A model generated the notes under the pieces. That model saw only the letters and a list, made by a program, of their open reading frames with translations. It was not told where the DNA came from and searched no databases. DNA of 37,519 bases from positions 309 to 37,827 of the IMG/VR virus record IMGVR_UViG_3300030102_005027, one strand, 5' to 3'. Numbering within the stretch: position 1 is the stretch's first letter; each line of letters starts with the position of its first letter. This DNA is from a virus. Shown here piece by piece: positions 1-8,564 of this stretch. The translations under genes and the position numbers were made by a program.

Positions 1-588
1 TTCTAGTATTCTTAGTTTCCATATGTCGTCTATCATTGAGTACTTTCCTTGTTTGTATGCTACGTAAGAACTTTTAGCATCATCAGGAACATCGAACACA
101 AACAGAACGTGATAAGGATCTGGGTCCTCACGACGTCTGAAATTTCTGAACGAGCATAGAGCTGATTCAAACTTGGTAAAGGTTGTCTCACCCGAGAACC
201 GATACAGCAGAGCGATGCAATCATCGTCTTCATCTGTACCAATAAAGGCATTGACAAACAGTGAGTCCCACAGCATCAGCCTCCTGTTCATACCCATCAA
301 GGGTAGAACAAAGATGCTGCTGTCTGTAAGTCTGGCCACCGTCAAGTCATAGAACTTAACTTTACCTAGCTCCTTGTGAGCTCTGATTACATTCACACGA
401 TAGGGAGACTTAGCACGAGGCCGTATAGTCTCACCCAACTTGATTGTGTATTCACACTCAGGGAACTGACAGGTGATAGATATTATCACCCCATGAATCT
501 CCTCTATGTCACACTTAGAGAGATCCCCAGTCAGACGTACAGTTCTCCCACTAATGGGAGTGAATTGTATGTCCTGACATTTTACCAT
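1..588 (-). CDS. Unrecognised phage protein, partial (C-terminus beyond the left edge)
   Basis: From an ATG at 588 the frame stays open for 196 codons to base 1, so only the N-terminal part is in the window. It begins MVKCQDIQFTPISGRTVRLT and continues as a mixed alpha/beta, soluble-looking sequence with no membrane segment. The start overlaps the stop of the upstream exonuclease gene (ATGGTAA), with a purine-rich GGAAGAGC just ahead, so the two genes are probably translationally coupled and this is the next member of the minus-strand replication operon. I recognise no domain. Position suggests a role in DNA metabolism, but that is inference only. Confidence 0.75.
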   Translation of the reverse strand, partial: MVKCQDIQFTPISGRTVRLTGDLSKCDIEEIHGVIISITCQFPECEYTIKLGETIRPRAKSPYRVNVIRAHKELGKVKFYDLTVARLTDSSIFVLPLMGMNRRLMLWDSLFVNAFIGTDEDDDCIALLYRFSGETTFTKFESALCSFRNFRRREDPDPYHVLFVFDVPDDAKSSYVAYKQGKYSMIDDIWKLRILE

Positions 589-1343
589 AGCTCTTCCTCT
601 TTTTGTATTGTGTCGACTTCTAGTGTGGGGAGTATCAGCTGTGTCTCACGAGTTACATCCTCAGGTGTCTTTAGCAAGTACACCAGTCTGAATGTTTCGT
701 GGAACTTCATGATACCATCTACCATACCAAACTTCTCAACGTACTTCTTCAAAGCGAATGCTTCGAAGTCGTTCTTCCGGTTCTTCAACCAGTTCTCAGA
801 AGTCTTTTCACCGACACCAGGAATGCCCTGGATATTGTCAGTACTATCACCCATCAGCACCTGCTTCCATAGGAACTTCAGTGCCTCATCGGGTGTAGTA
901 TGAAGGAACTCACCTTTCTGATAGTTGTAGTGCATACCTACGCATTGATACAAGACGTCCTTATCTGGTGAACAGATAATGGTGGAGCGCTTATCCGTGT
1001 ACGAATAGTAGCTCACCAAGTCGTCTGCCTCAAAGGCGTACATGCCCCAGAAGTTATACTTCTGTACAAGGTACTCACGAATTGCAGAAAATACAATAGG
1101 CTTAGGCTTACCCTTCCGATTACCTTTGTAACCAGGGGTTACCTTATACCTAAAGCAGTTCTTCTCAGTGAGGAATCCCACATACTGTGAGGTATTACAA
1201 GCCCCAAGCATGTGGGATATCCTCTCATCTATGCCATACAAAGCCTCCTCTAACGTAGGCTTATGCATTTCATAGTAGATCAAAGAGTCTGCGTCTATCA
1301 GACAGATGTTTCCGTCTCTGGGTAGTCTCTCGATGCTGCTCAT
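582..1343 (-). CDS. 5'-3' exonuclease / flap endonuclease (FEN, PIN-like)
   Basis: Structure-specific 5' nuclease that would remove primers and flaps during phage replication. Seen in the 253 residues: metal-binding acidic residues D17 and D19 near the N-terminus, an EADD motif at 105-108, SPDKD at 125-129, and a helix-hairpin-helix (H3TH) segment MGDSTDNIQGIPGVGEKT at about 163-180. This order is that of the FEN/PolI 5'-nuclease family (T7 gp6, T5 FEN). The family A polymerase at 12792-14645 starts directly with a 3'-5' exonuclease domain and has no 5' nuclease domain, so this separate gene supplies that activity. Its start lies one base beyond the rIIB-like stop. Confidence 0.92.
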   Translation of the reverse strand: MSSIERLPRDGNICLIDADSLIYYEMHKPTLEEALYGIDERISHMLGACNTSQYVGFLTEKNCFRYKVTPGYKGNRKGKPKPIVFSAIREYLVQKYNFWGMYAFEADDLVSYYSYTDKRSTIICSPDKDVLYQCVGMHYNYQKGEFLHTTPDEALKFLWKQVLMGDSTDNIQGIPGVGEKTSENWLKNRKNDFEAFALKKYVEKFGMVDGIMKFHETFRLVYLLKTPEDVTRETQLILPTLEVDTIQKEEELW

Positions 1344-1344
1344 A

Positions 1345-2511
1345 TCACAGCATCTTTATCTCCGCGACCTTGTCTGAACGTTTGTTGAATTTGTCTATTA
1401 TCTCGTCCTTCATTTCCTCCCACTGCTCGTTAGTGAGCTCGGCATACTTAGAAGAATGATACATACTACCGTTCACACCAGCCAAGCTAGAGTGTACAAA
1501 GTACTGAAGACAACGAATAGCACCATCCTCTGAATCAGGGACAGCACCAACGTGCATTGGGTCTACAAAAACATTATGAATTTCACCACTGTACCAAGCA
1601 ATGTACTTGAGACCACCAACGTGCAGACCCTTCACACAGCTACGATCATCGTTGGTGTCTACCATATCCCACGATGGGAGTCTGTGTACACAACCAACCT
1701 TGATGAAGTACTGTGGGTTGTCATACCCATTGGCTCCCTCGCAGTAGAACTTGTCACCACTTTGCCAAACAGCAGGTTCGAAGAGTCTGTCCTCCACAAA
1801 TTCTGGGAGTCCATCGCCTTCAATCTCACCTGTGTCAACGTTGAAGGTACGCTCATAGCGAGGAACTTCTTCCCCAGTCTGAGAGTCATACTTGTGCAGT
1901 ATCTCACGAGATACTTTGAAAGCATTGACAAGACCTTCCTTGGTGATCTTAACTTGATACATGGTTGCTCGCTGTTCGGCGAGCTCTTCACTCAGTCCGT
2001 GCTCCTCCATAAACTCATTCTTGAGTGTGGGGTGCACGTACTTCATGTCGATAAATTCAAAGAAGCGCTTGGTGAACTCTTCACCTGTGCCCTTCTTCGA
2101 CTTCTTGCGAAGTATAGGATTACGTAGCCATCTCAACCAGAGCTTAGCCAATGGTGTAGTATCCGCTCCTGTGTCAAAGGAGTCAAGGATTCTATCAACC
2201 AAGGACTCAGGCATCGGGGTATCGAGAAGATACCCGTCTGCCAGCTCCATGAAATATCTACCAGCGGAGTCTTTAGATATGTAGATGTCACCTGCAATGT
2301 CTGCAACGTGATGTCTAGTCTTAAGATCCTCTGTAGTAAGCAATGAGAACTCTGCAAGTATCCCATTGTATTCTTCAACCGTAGCAGCTTGGTCAGCATC
2401 GTCAGCGAGCTTGACCATCTGCTCATAGATATCCTTCTCGTATGTGCGAGAGAACGGGGTGTTACCGTAGCTACCGGATATCAAGTCACCTATAACATTA
2501 ATAGATATCAT
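1345..2511 (-). CDS. rIIB: rIIB-like protein
   Basis: 388 residues, longer than T4 rIIB (about 312). The C-terminal half carries the recognisable rIIB segment: SCVKGLHVGGLKYI at about 290-303, then VFVDPMHVGAVPDSEDGAIR, matching the Cys-x-x-Gly-Leu-His and V.V.P..V..VP pattern of T4 rIIB. The N-terminal half is less conserved. Its ATG overlaps the stop of the rIIA-like gene (ATGA), the same rIIA-rIIB pairing as in T4. In T4 the rII proteins are membrane-associated and block exclusion by the lambda Rex system; the biochemical role here is unknown. Function is inferred from family and pairing. Confidence 0.8.
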   Translation of the reverse strand: MISINVIGDLISGSYGNTPFSRTYEKDIYEQMVKLADDADQAATVEEYNGILAEFSLLTTEDLKTRHHVADIAGDIYISKDSAGRYFMELADGYLLDTPMPESLVDRILDSFDTGADTTPLAKLWLRWLRNPILRKKSKKGTGEEFTKRFFEFIDMKYVHPTLKNEFMEEHGLSEELAEQRATMYQVKITKEGLVNAFKVSREILHKYDSQTGEEVPRYERTFNVDTGEIEGDGLPEFVEDRLFEPAVWQSGDKFYCEGANGYDNPQYFIKVGCVHRLPSWDMVDTNDDRSCVKGLHVGGLKYIAWYSGEIHNVFVDPMHVGAVPDSEDGAIRCLQYFVHSSLAGVNGSMYHSSKYAELTNEQWEEMKDEIIDKFNKRSDKVAEIKML

Positions 2512-5210
2512 AATGGTGGGTTGAATTCGTGTCTTTGTTTAAGCTCAAGATACGCACGTATCTCCTTCCAGAACTTATCACAGTCGTTATTCTCACTGCG
2601 GTAAGGGAAGTTGATGCGTTCGAAGAGTGGATATAGTGGCTCAAGGAACTCGTCCAGGTACTGACCGATTGCATGGATATCGCTATCAGCAATCGTACAA
2701 TCTGCATCCGCCACCTTAAACAGCTCCATAGACTTCTGGGCAACGGCTTCATCATCGTGATCATCTAGCATGAAGGTCTGCAGCTGGTGCATCTTCTTCA
2801 TGAGATCAATGATCTCTTTGAATTCATCATCGTTGTGGTTCCAGTATCTACTGTGGTGACGGTACTTGTCGTACGGCCGAAGCTTATCCAGCACATCATT
2901 ATACTTAGGATCGACTTCTTTCAACTTTTCAAACCAAGTTGGTACATGAGGCAACATACATCCTGTTGCCCACTCTCGAACTTTACTGTGCATACTCCAT
3001 TTGTTTTCATCTAGGACGGAAAAGAACTCACTGATGTGCTTGATGTTGTTACCCACCATCTTCTTAGACAATGCAGCTGACACTTTGTACAGCTGTATGT
3101 CTGTGATAGCAGCGGGCTCCTTGTCTACTTCACTTTGCCAACCACCAGTGTAATCATTACGGAATCTGTGTGGCCTGAACTCTGTAAATACAGGGTTCTC
3201 ATTAGCCACGTCAGTGTCCGTGTTTGAGAACGGGTGGTACATGGACAGTGTAGTGTACACATCTTGCCAGCTAGGAACTGTAGGGGCGCAGATAGTAGCA
3301 GCCAATTGCAGCATAGACTCATCTTCACTGGTGCCATAGTATGTTTCTATGTCAGTGTCCTGAATCAACTGCAGTGGTGCCTCCACCTTGTCCCATACCC
3401 AATCTGAAATGCCATTACACCACCTCTTATCACCAGTGTGCGGACGTCGTAAGGTGTAAAGGACGACCTCATTAGCTATGCTACGTCGTTGTTCTGGTGA
3501 CATGTAGCGGTATCTGTTCTTCAGCTCTTCCTGTTGTTGCTTAGCATCCATGGCCTCATCGAAATCGGCCGGTACTTCTATCTCTTCATAGTCAAACTTC
3601 AGCAGAGGACAGTCCTTGATGAGTTCCCAATTAGATGCCCTGTGTAGATTGATGGAGTCAATCTTCATTTGCACCTTATCGTCATTCATCATGTTAGTCA
3701 TGTGATGTTCTGTAATGAGAGTAAGGGTTCCATTCTGCAGCAAGTACAGGTCTTTGCGTGCTGAAGGGTTACCTTTGACGAAGTACAGGTTGTCCCAATT
3801 GACTTGGCCCCATCCTACATCTTCTCGTTCAATCTGATACTTTCCATTCTTGTAAACTCTAGACACATTACGGACCTTGTAGCCTTTCAGGATACCGCCA
3901 GGGGCGGCAAAGGTTATGCCCGTATGGAACTTAGGTTTGATGCTCTCTTTATCGACCATCTCACTGAGCTGTCTAAGTACACCGTCATTGTCGTTATTCT
4001 TGTAGATAACTTCGCTGCACTTTTTGACCCACGTAAGGAAGTCCTGTTCATCTAGCTGCTTTGTAATTACATCGGCTGCGTCTTGAGCTGCCCTCTCAAT
4101 AGCGCCTTGGATATATCTCTTGGTGTGCTCATTCCATATTACCTTTTCACGTGACGGGGTGACTTCGACGCCATCCTGAATGACGACTTCGTTACCCGCA
4201 TCATCTAGATAAGCCTGACGTGCTGGGCATTTGATTGCCACTGCACCCCATAGCTGCTCCATCTCGAGCTCGCGGAAGTCCACGTACCCATAGTTAATAC
4301 CCGTAGTGGCTCCTTGGGATTTAACCATGACGATGTGGGGCCTTCTCCAAGCCCAAGTGTCTGAGATGATAAGGTTGTCAGAGTTGTAGAGGACATCACT
4401 CCGAACACTCTTGTCCATCTCAGTACCATCTTCATAGACATACTTCATGTCAACGTTGTCGATGTAGTTCAGTTGATCCTGTACTGCATCCACAAACTTT
4501 GTGCGGTTGTGCCGCTTGACACCGAAGGATATCTTGGTGAAGTTGGGTGAGTTAGTCTTGATATAGTTGACCTGTGTCCCATCACTGAATGTAATGTGAC
4601 CGTCGGCATCAAACTTCCCAATCAGGAAGTCTGTCTTGTATGCAAAGCAGTTCATCTTGAACAGCTTTCCGTTGTGTGCTGTCTCCACGGTGTAGAAATC
4701 TACACCAGTAGAGAGCGGTACCTTAGCGCCTAGTCCAAAGGCTCCGAAGTTCTCTGCTGTGTTTCTTTTAGTTGAGAACCCCAGCTCGAGGTAGCCTTCG
4801 AGTCTAGACCCGCCGATACCCACGCCGTAGTCAACAACACTAAAAACATCACAATAGCCAGTACCGTCATTTTCTTTGTATCTAACGACAACCCTGTTGT
4901 TGTCGGCGCAAAGATACTCAGGATCATAGTATTCTGGTGTGAAGTTTGAGTCAACATACTCTTCGTCATCACGTGTGATGTAGTAGTCTTCGATCTTCTT
5001 CTTGCCTGACAATATCTCCAACGCAATCTCTTTCTCGCGTTGTGAATCGCAGGCATTGGTTACCAGCTCACGTACGGTTGAAGGTATAGGTGTGGAGTAT
5101 TGTGTAGACTGAAGAACATCGAAGACAAGTTTCTCAGCGGACTTGTTGATCCGCTTCTGTAAGCCAGCCGAGCTGCTCTGCACTGACTTACCAATTGTCT
5201 TGATGCTCAT
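2508..5210 (-). CDS. rIIA: rIIA-like protein with GHKL-type ATPase domain
   Basis: 900 residues (T4 rIIA is about 725). The N-terminal domain shows all three GHKL ATP-binding motifs: the N box RELVTNACD at 47-55, G1 DYGVGI near 127-132, and G2 GAFGLGAK near 156-163. The remaining 600 residues are less distinctive, with acidic and Tyr/Trp-rich stretches. It lies directly upstream of the rIIB-like gene with an ATGA overlap. rIIA/rIIB pairs occur in many large phages and are linked to protection against exclusion or to membrane effects; the ATPase motifs are intact, so an active enzyme is plausible. The start at 5210 follows a terminator hairpin, so this pair may be transcribed partly independently. 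Confidence 0.85.
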   Translation of the reverse strand: MSIKTIGKSVQSSSAGLQKRINKSAEKLVFDVLQSTQYSTPIPSTVRELVTNACDSQREKEIALEILSGKKKIEDYYITRDDEEYVDSNFTPEYYDPEYLCADNNRVVVRYKENDGTGYCDVFSVVDYGVGIGGSRLEGYLELGFSTKRNTAENFGAFGLGAKVPLSTGVDFYTVETAHNGKLFKMNCFAYKTDFLIGKFDADGHITFSDGTQVNYIKTNSPNFTKISFGVKRHNRTKFVDAVQDQLNYIDNVDMKYVYEDGTEMDKSVRSDVLYNSDNLIISDTWAWRRPHIVMVKSQGATTGINYGYVDFRELEMEQLWGAVAIKCPARQAYLDDAGNEVVIQDGVEVTPSREKVIWNEHTKRYIQGAIERAAQDAADVITKQLDEQDFLTWVKKCSEVIYKNNDNDGVLRQLSEMVDKESIKPKFHTGITFAAPGGILKGYKVRNVSRVYKNGKYQIEREDVGWGQVNWDNLYFVKGNPSARKDLYLLQNGTLTLITEHHMTNMMNDDKVQMKIDSINLHRASNWELIKDCPLLKFDYEEIEVPADFDEAMDAKQQQEELKNRYRYMSPEQRRSIANEVVLYTLRRPHTGDKRWCNGISDWVWDKVEAPLQLIQDTDIETYYGTSEDESMLQLAATICAPTVPSWQDVYTTLSMYHPFSNTDTDVANENPVFTEFRPHRFRNDYTGGWQSEVDKEPAAITDIQLYKVSAALSKKMVGNNIKHISEFFSVLDENKWSMHSKVREWATGCMLPHVPTWFEKLKEVDPKYNDVLDKLRPYDKYRHHSRYWNHNDDEFKEIIDLMKKMHQLQTFMLDDHDDEAVAQKSMELFKVADADCTIADSDIHAIGQYLDEFLEPLYPLFERINFPYRSENNDCDKFWKEIRAYLELKQRHEFNPPL

Positions 5211-5215
5211 AGGTG

Positions 5216-5252
5216 TAAAAGAAAATGGCCCTCACAAAACTGTGGGGGCCAT
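5216..5252 (-). terminator. Rho-independent terminator between nuclease and rIIA-like genes
   Basis: On the minus strand a seven-pair stem ATGGCCC/GGGCCAT, plus an inner CAC/GTG, encloses a short loop and is followed by TTTTCTTTT. The hairpin contains the last codons and stop of the DUF1064-type gene, so that protein's C-terminus (MAPTVL) is written in terminator sequence. Confidence 0.8.
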
Positions 5253-5708
5253 CATCTCTAAGATTTTGTTTACTGTTTCAATGTTCTGTTTCTGATTTCT
5301 CGGAACAAACAACACGGGAGGGTCTCCTTGTTCCATCAACAGTTTCTTAAACATCTTCCACTTGAGTGGGAAGCGTTCATTTGCGTAGCCTTTACACTCG
5401 ATGACCCATCGACCCTGTGGGTCTACGAAGTCAGGAGTGTATGTAATATCACGGACCTTGTACTTCTTCTTGTCCTGATAACCTGTCTTGCCGTTGTCTT
5501 CGTACGAGGAGTTGTCGTAGTGAAAGCCCTCCATGAGGACATACTTCTTCTTCTCGTAGTTCGCAGGTATACCTGCATCTCTAAGCTGTCTGTAGCAGTG
5601 GGCCTCTAGCAAAGACCTAAACTTGATACCGTCTACTTCTTTAGCTTTGGCATTCCGTACTTTCTTTCTTGACGTACGACTGCCTGTTCTCCGTCCCCTT
5701 GATGACAT
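5232..5708 (-). CDS. PD-(D/E)XK-type endonuclease, DUF1064-like
   Basis: 158 residues with a very basic N-terminus (RGRRTGSRTSRKKVR) and then the pattern of DUF1064/T7-endonuclease-I-like phage nucleases: FRSLLEAHCYRQL (conserved Glu near 35), YTPDFVDPQGRWVIECKGY (Asp of PDF and the ECK catalytic pair near 95-111), then basic residues. Such proteins resolve or trim branched DNA during recombination or packaging. The gene overlaps the primase 3' end by 68 bases, consistent with a compact operon, and ends inside a terminator. Family assignment is from motif layout; substrate preference cannot be read from the sequence. Confidence 0.75.
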   Translation of the reverse strand: MSSRGRRTGSRTSRKKVRNAKAKEVDGIKFRSLLEAHCYRQLRDAGIPANYEKKKYVLMEGFHYDNSSYEDNGKTGYQDKKKYKVRDITYTPDFVDPQGRWVIECKGYANERFPLKWKMFKKLLMEQGDPPVLFVPRNQKQNIETVNKILEMMAPTVL

Positions 5709-6669
5709 GTTTAGCTATTTCTATACCATGATCTTTAACTAGATCCGATATATCCTTACTGCAATAATGAGAAGGAATAACCAAATTGTCAAGTCCATAC
5801 TCTTCACAGATGCTCTTAGCCATGGTTTGACCAGGGTTAGAGGCCTTATCAAAGTCGTTGTCGTAAAGTATAATTACTTCTTCGAATCTAGATTTGGCCA
5901 CTTCGATCGTGGTCGGCCTTGGCATAAGCATCTCTGATTGTAGAGCAATGGATGGGTAACCAAGCACCGCCAAGCACATGACATCCTTGAGGGAACTTGT
6001 GAGAACCAGAGTCCGACCACCTTCAGGTAACTGCTGGTAGCCTTGTATGCATTGTACACCCACGTTAGAAAACCATTTAAAGTCTTCTTCAAGAGGACGA
6101 TAAATCTTATAACCGCAGTCAAAGCGGTAACGATAGCTGATAGTATTACACGTAAAACGTTGTTCATTTATCCAATAGTGTGAGATAGGGTGAACGTCAA
6201 ATTTACGCAAAATATCTACAGTTATCCCAAAGTCTGACCAGTAATAGTAATCTTGTGCATTAAATGGTCGAGTCTTTACTTTGATTATAGTCTCTTTGAA
6301 CGTGACTTTTCTTGTTGTTTCCAACGTTGGTACAGGCCGTGACAAACTAGCACTAGTAGAGAGCCCCAGACCAAACACCATATCAATGTGCTTGAGTGTT
6401 TCATAAAACGTAAGGTTGTATTTGTATCCGACATACCCGAAGCAGTCAAACTTGTGCTCAGGGTATCCGAAGTCTTTGTACCATAGCCTGCCGCTACGCA
6501 ACACGGCAATAGATACAGTTGGACTGTTGTCCTCTCGTAGATCGCTAGTGAACTTCTTACCAACGTCTTCAAACGATGGGCAGAAGTGTTTGAATATCTG
6601 ATACTCCGACACCTTGGAGAGTAGACACTCCTTGGTCAGCGTATCTTCACTCTTTCGATGTTGTATCAT
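5641..6669 (-). CDS. DNA primase, DnaG-type with TOPRIM domain
   Basis: 342 residues. The N-terminal 80 resemble the zinc-binding domain of DnaG primases in layout (KKFTSDLREDNSPTVSI, then LWYKDFG, then DCFGYVGYKYNLTFYETL), but the Cys/His zinc ligands are missing, so this domain is degenerate. The central and C-terminal parts look like a TOPRIM fold: RTLVLTSSLKDVMCLAVLGY at about 219-238, and VIILYDNDFDKASNPGQ with the acidic D-x-D near 267-270. It would prime lagging-strand synthesis together with the DnaB-like helicase at 8542-9519. Zinc-less DnaG-like primases are known in phages, so loss of ligands does not imply inactivity. Confidence 0.8.
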   Translation of the reverse strand: MIQHRKSEDTLTKECLLSKVSEYQIFKHFCPSFEDVGKKFTSDLREDNSPTVSIAVLRSGRLWYKDFGYPEHKFDCFGYVGYKYNLTFYETLKHIDMVFGLGLSTSASLSRPVPTLETTRKVTFKETIIKVKTRPFNAQDYYYWSDFGITVDILRKFDVHPISHYWINEQRFTCNTISYRYRFDCGYKIYRPLEEDFKWFSNVGVQCIQGYQQLPEGGRTLVLTSSLKDVMCLAVLGYPSIALQSEMLMPRPTTIEVAKSRFEEVIILYDNDFDKASNPGQTMAKSICEEYGLDNLVIPSHYCSKDISDLVKDHGIEIAKHVIKGTENRQSYVKKESTECQS

Positions 6670-6679
6670 AGTGGTAGGT

Positions 6680-6714
6680 GGGGGAGGTCAAACCCAAATA
6701 TTTACTCCTCCCCC
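6680..6714 (-). promoter_or_regulatory. GC-rich hairpin between ssb-like and primase genes
   Basis: Eight-pair stem GGGGGAGG/CCTCCCCC with a 19-base AT-rich loop in the short gap between the two genes. No T-run follows, so a full terminator is unlikely. It could be an attenuator or a processing site that lowers primase expression relative to the upstream protein. Confidence 0.55.
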
Positions 6715-6721
6715 GTTCGGT

Positions 6722-7495
6722 TTACCAACCGAAGTCTTCGTTGACTTCTACTTCTTTGGTTGGGGTCTCGTTAGATTCCACAACCTCAGGTGAGTATGAC
6801 TGCAGCTTGAGATCTGCATTGTACTCAGCGTTGAAGCTGCCGTAGTCTTGATTCAAGGCACGGACAAAGTAGCTGTCATTGCGTGGCTTGAGACGACCAA
6901 AGTGCTTCATGTAGACTTGCTGATACTTACCAGACTTCACACCGAGGAGGACACGAAGCTTGTTGTCCTTCAACGTAGTGATGAGCTGCTTGATCTCTGC
7001 TACGTCACCAGCCATGATGCTAGCAATAGTAGAGAACGTGCACTCACCATCGTTAGGAACGTTAGCCCATGCCTTCACGAAGTTGATAAGTGTCTCTTCG
7101 CCAACGTATGCAGGACGCACACCGTCTGCCTTGAACCACTCATACGCACTAGATGCGGGAGTGTCAATAGCAGAGTATGCAACCTGACCAAACTTGTTGA
7201 CCCACTGCTTCTTGTCACCATTACGAGAGACCTTCTCCTCAGGCTTGACGAGGATCTCCATACGGCTCAAGAAGTTGTGCTCTTCATTCTGCAACCAGAA
7301 GGCGAGCTTGTTGTAGGTGTCACCACCCACGTTTGCATTGAGATAGGTAGGCTCGTTCTGCATGTTGACGCCGATTGCTGCCAACTCACCAAGGGTTGGG
7401 TTGATAGCTACGACACGCACAGGAGCGATGCCAGTGAACAGGGGAATACCACCACCGACGACTTCTACGTCGGACGAGTTAGATTGAATAGCCAT
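6722..7495 (-). CDS. Putative single-stranded DNA-binding protein
   Basis: 257 residues. The evidence is indirect. It sits in the replication operon between a HTH-like gene and primase, has a beta-rich, Asn/Lys/aromatic-rich body (F-T-G-I-A-P-V-R-V-V-A near the start, then WLQNEEHNFLSRMEILVKP), and ends in an acidic tail closed by aromatics (KEVEVNEDFGW). This resembles the acidic tails by which phage and bacterial SSBs contact polymerase and helicase. I see no signature OB-fold motif by eye. A DNA-binding structural role is the alternative. Its ATG overlaps the stop of the preceding gene (TAATG). Confidence 0.5.
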   Translation of the reverse strand: MAIQSNSSDVEVVGGGIPLFTGIAPVRVVAINPTLGELAAIGVNMQNEPTYLNANVGGDTYNKLAFWLQNEEHNFLSRMEILVKPEEKVSRNGDKKQWVNKFGQVAYSAIDTPASSAYEWFKADGVRPAYVGEETLINFVKAWANVPNDGECTFSTIASIMAGDVAEIKQLITTLKDNKLRVLLGVKSGKYQQVYMKHFGRLKPRNDSYFVRALNQDYGSFNAEYNADLKLQSYSPEVVESNETPTKEVEVNEDFGW

Positions 7496-7842
7496 TAGTC
7501 TTGTATTTCAGATTGATTGTCGATTTGTGGAGTGACATCACGCGATGTGATCTCAGCTTCCCTGTCTTGTATCTCTTGGTGCAGTGTGATCTGCGCATCT
7601 TCCGTGTCATCAATCAACTGGAATCGCATGACCTTAGCCTTGGGCTTACGAATACCCTTGAGCTTGGGGTGAGAGAACACATGCTTGAACTCAGCCAGAG
7701 TCATGCTGTACTTCTTGCGGATCTCGTCACGGGTCATACCATCCTCCTTGATGTGGCTGATGATCTTGGATATAGTCAACACCTTGGGTGTCTCCTCTTG
7801 CACTACCTCAGTGGTAGTGTCTACTCTTGCGTCTATAGACAT
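7495..7842 (-). CDS. Small protein with helix-turn-helix-like segment
   Basis: 115 residues, not recognised. The N-terminal 20 are acidic and probably disordered. Residues about 20-70 read as a helical segment, ISKIISHIKEDGMTRDEIRK then KYSMTLAEFKHVFSHPKLKG, consistent with a HTH fold. The tail is acidic and Gln-rich. It lies between the Sak4-like ATPase (11-base gap) and the putative SSB (TAATG overlap), so it probably works with them in recombination or replication. It could be a recombination mediator or a regulator; the sequence does not decide. Confidence 0.65.
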   Translation of the reverse strand: MSIDARVDTTTEVVQEETPKVLTISKIISHIKEDGMTRDEIRKKYSMTLAEFKHVFSHPKLKGIRKPKAKVMRFQLIDDTEDAQITLHQEIQDREAEITSRDVTPQIDNQSEIQD

Positions 7843-7853
7843 TTGAAATGTTA

Positions 7854-8564
7854 TTAGTCAATGAAAATTGTACCCCAGTCCAACTCGTCGTTCTTAGCGA
7901 TGAGGTGGTCACAACGCGAACCTGCAGTGTCGTTGTTGCTGGAGTCGAAAGATAGCATGGTCTTGCCATCCTGTCTGTACATGTAGCCAATAGCATCTGC
8001 ATTAGCACATGCAATGCTGCGGAGCTTACCGCTCAAGTCGAGATCGTTAGCTTTGACTTCCTTTCCTGTTTTGTCTTCGAGATACTTATCTTTAAGGTGT
8101 CCAATAAAGATGACGTGAGGTGCCAGTTTAGACAGTCTGTGGAACCAATTCATGAAAGCCTTACGCAAGTACAGATACCCAGCACCGTTAGGCAGTGACA
8201 GCACTGAGAGTCCTTTGTTATCCTTGTCGAAGTTTTTGCCCATAGCAGTTTGCTGGTACATCTTCTTACCTTCCTCTTCACACCACACCTCTAACTGTGT
8301 GATGGTATCGATAGCAATGTACTTGTAAGGTTTCCCCTCGCTGATGATAGCCTTCCCAATCTTAGCGAGATCAGCGAGTGAATCTGCTTTGACCTTGAGT
8401 GCGTCCACCATGTCTGACCCGTCCTCGAGGTCAATGATGAGACAGCCATCAAGCTGTGAGAGTGCTGTGGTCTTACCCACCTTGGGTGGACCATACATGA
8501 TCATATTCTTAGGTGACTTGCGGGCAGCCTTGATCACCTGTTTAGGTAGTTGTAATTCGCTCAT
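7854..8564 (-). CDS. Sak4-like / RecA-fold recombination ATPase
   Basis: 236 residues, single-domain P-loop ATPase. Walker A is GPPKVGKT at 25-32; Walker B is in YKYIAIDTITQLE near 80-92; a sensor-like region is VIFIGHLKDKYLE at about 150. The size and the LIIDLEDGSD strand after Walker A are typical of the phage AAA_24/Sak4 family, RecA-like proteins that support single-strand annealing recombination, often with an SSB. Its neighbourhood (SSB candidate, nuclease, helicase) fits that role. The 23-base overlap with the DnaB-like gene indicates coupling. Confidence 0.8.
   Translation of the reverse strand: MSELQLPKQVIKAARKSPKNMIMYGPPKVGKTTALSQLDGCLIIDLEDGSDMVDALKVKADSLADLAKIGKAIISEGKPYKYIAIDTITQLEVWCEEEGKKMYQQTAMGKNFDKDNKGLSVLSLPNGAGYLYLRKAFMNWFHRLSKLAPHVIFIGHLKDKYLEDKTGKEVKANDLDLSGKLRSIACANADAIGYMYRQDGKTMLSFDSSNNDTAGSRCDHLIAKNDELDWGTIFID

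Noticed and set aside
376-903. 175-residue plus-strand frame at the left edge
   Set aside because: It lies antisense to the partial gene and the exonuclease, whose motifs are clear; a shadow frame. The other plus-strand frames of the left arm were rejected for the same reason.
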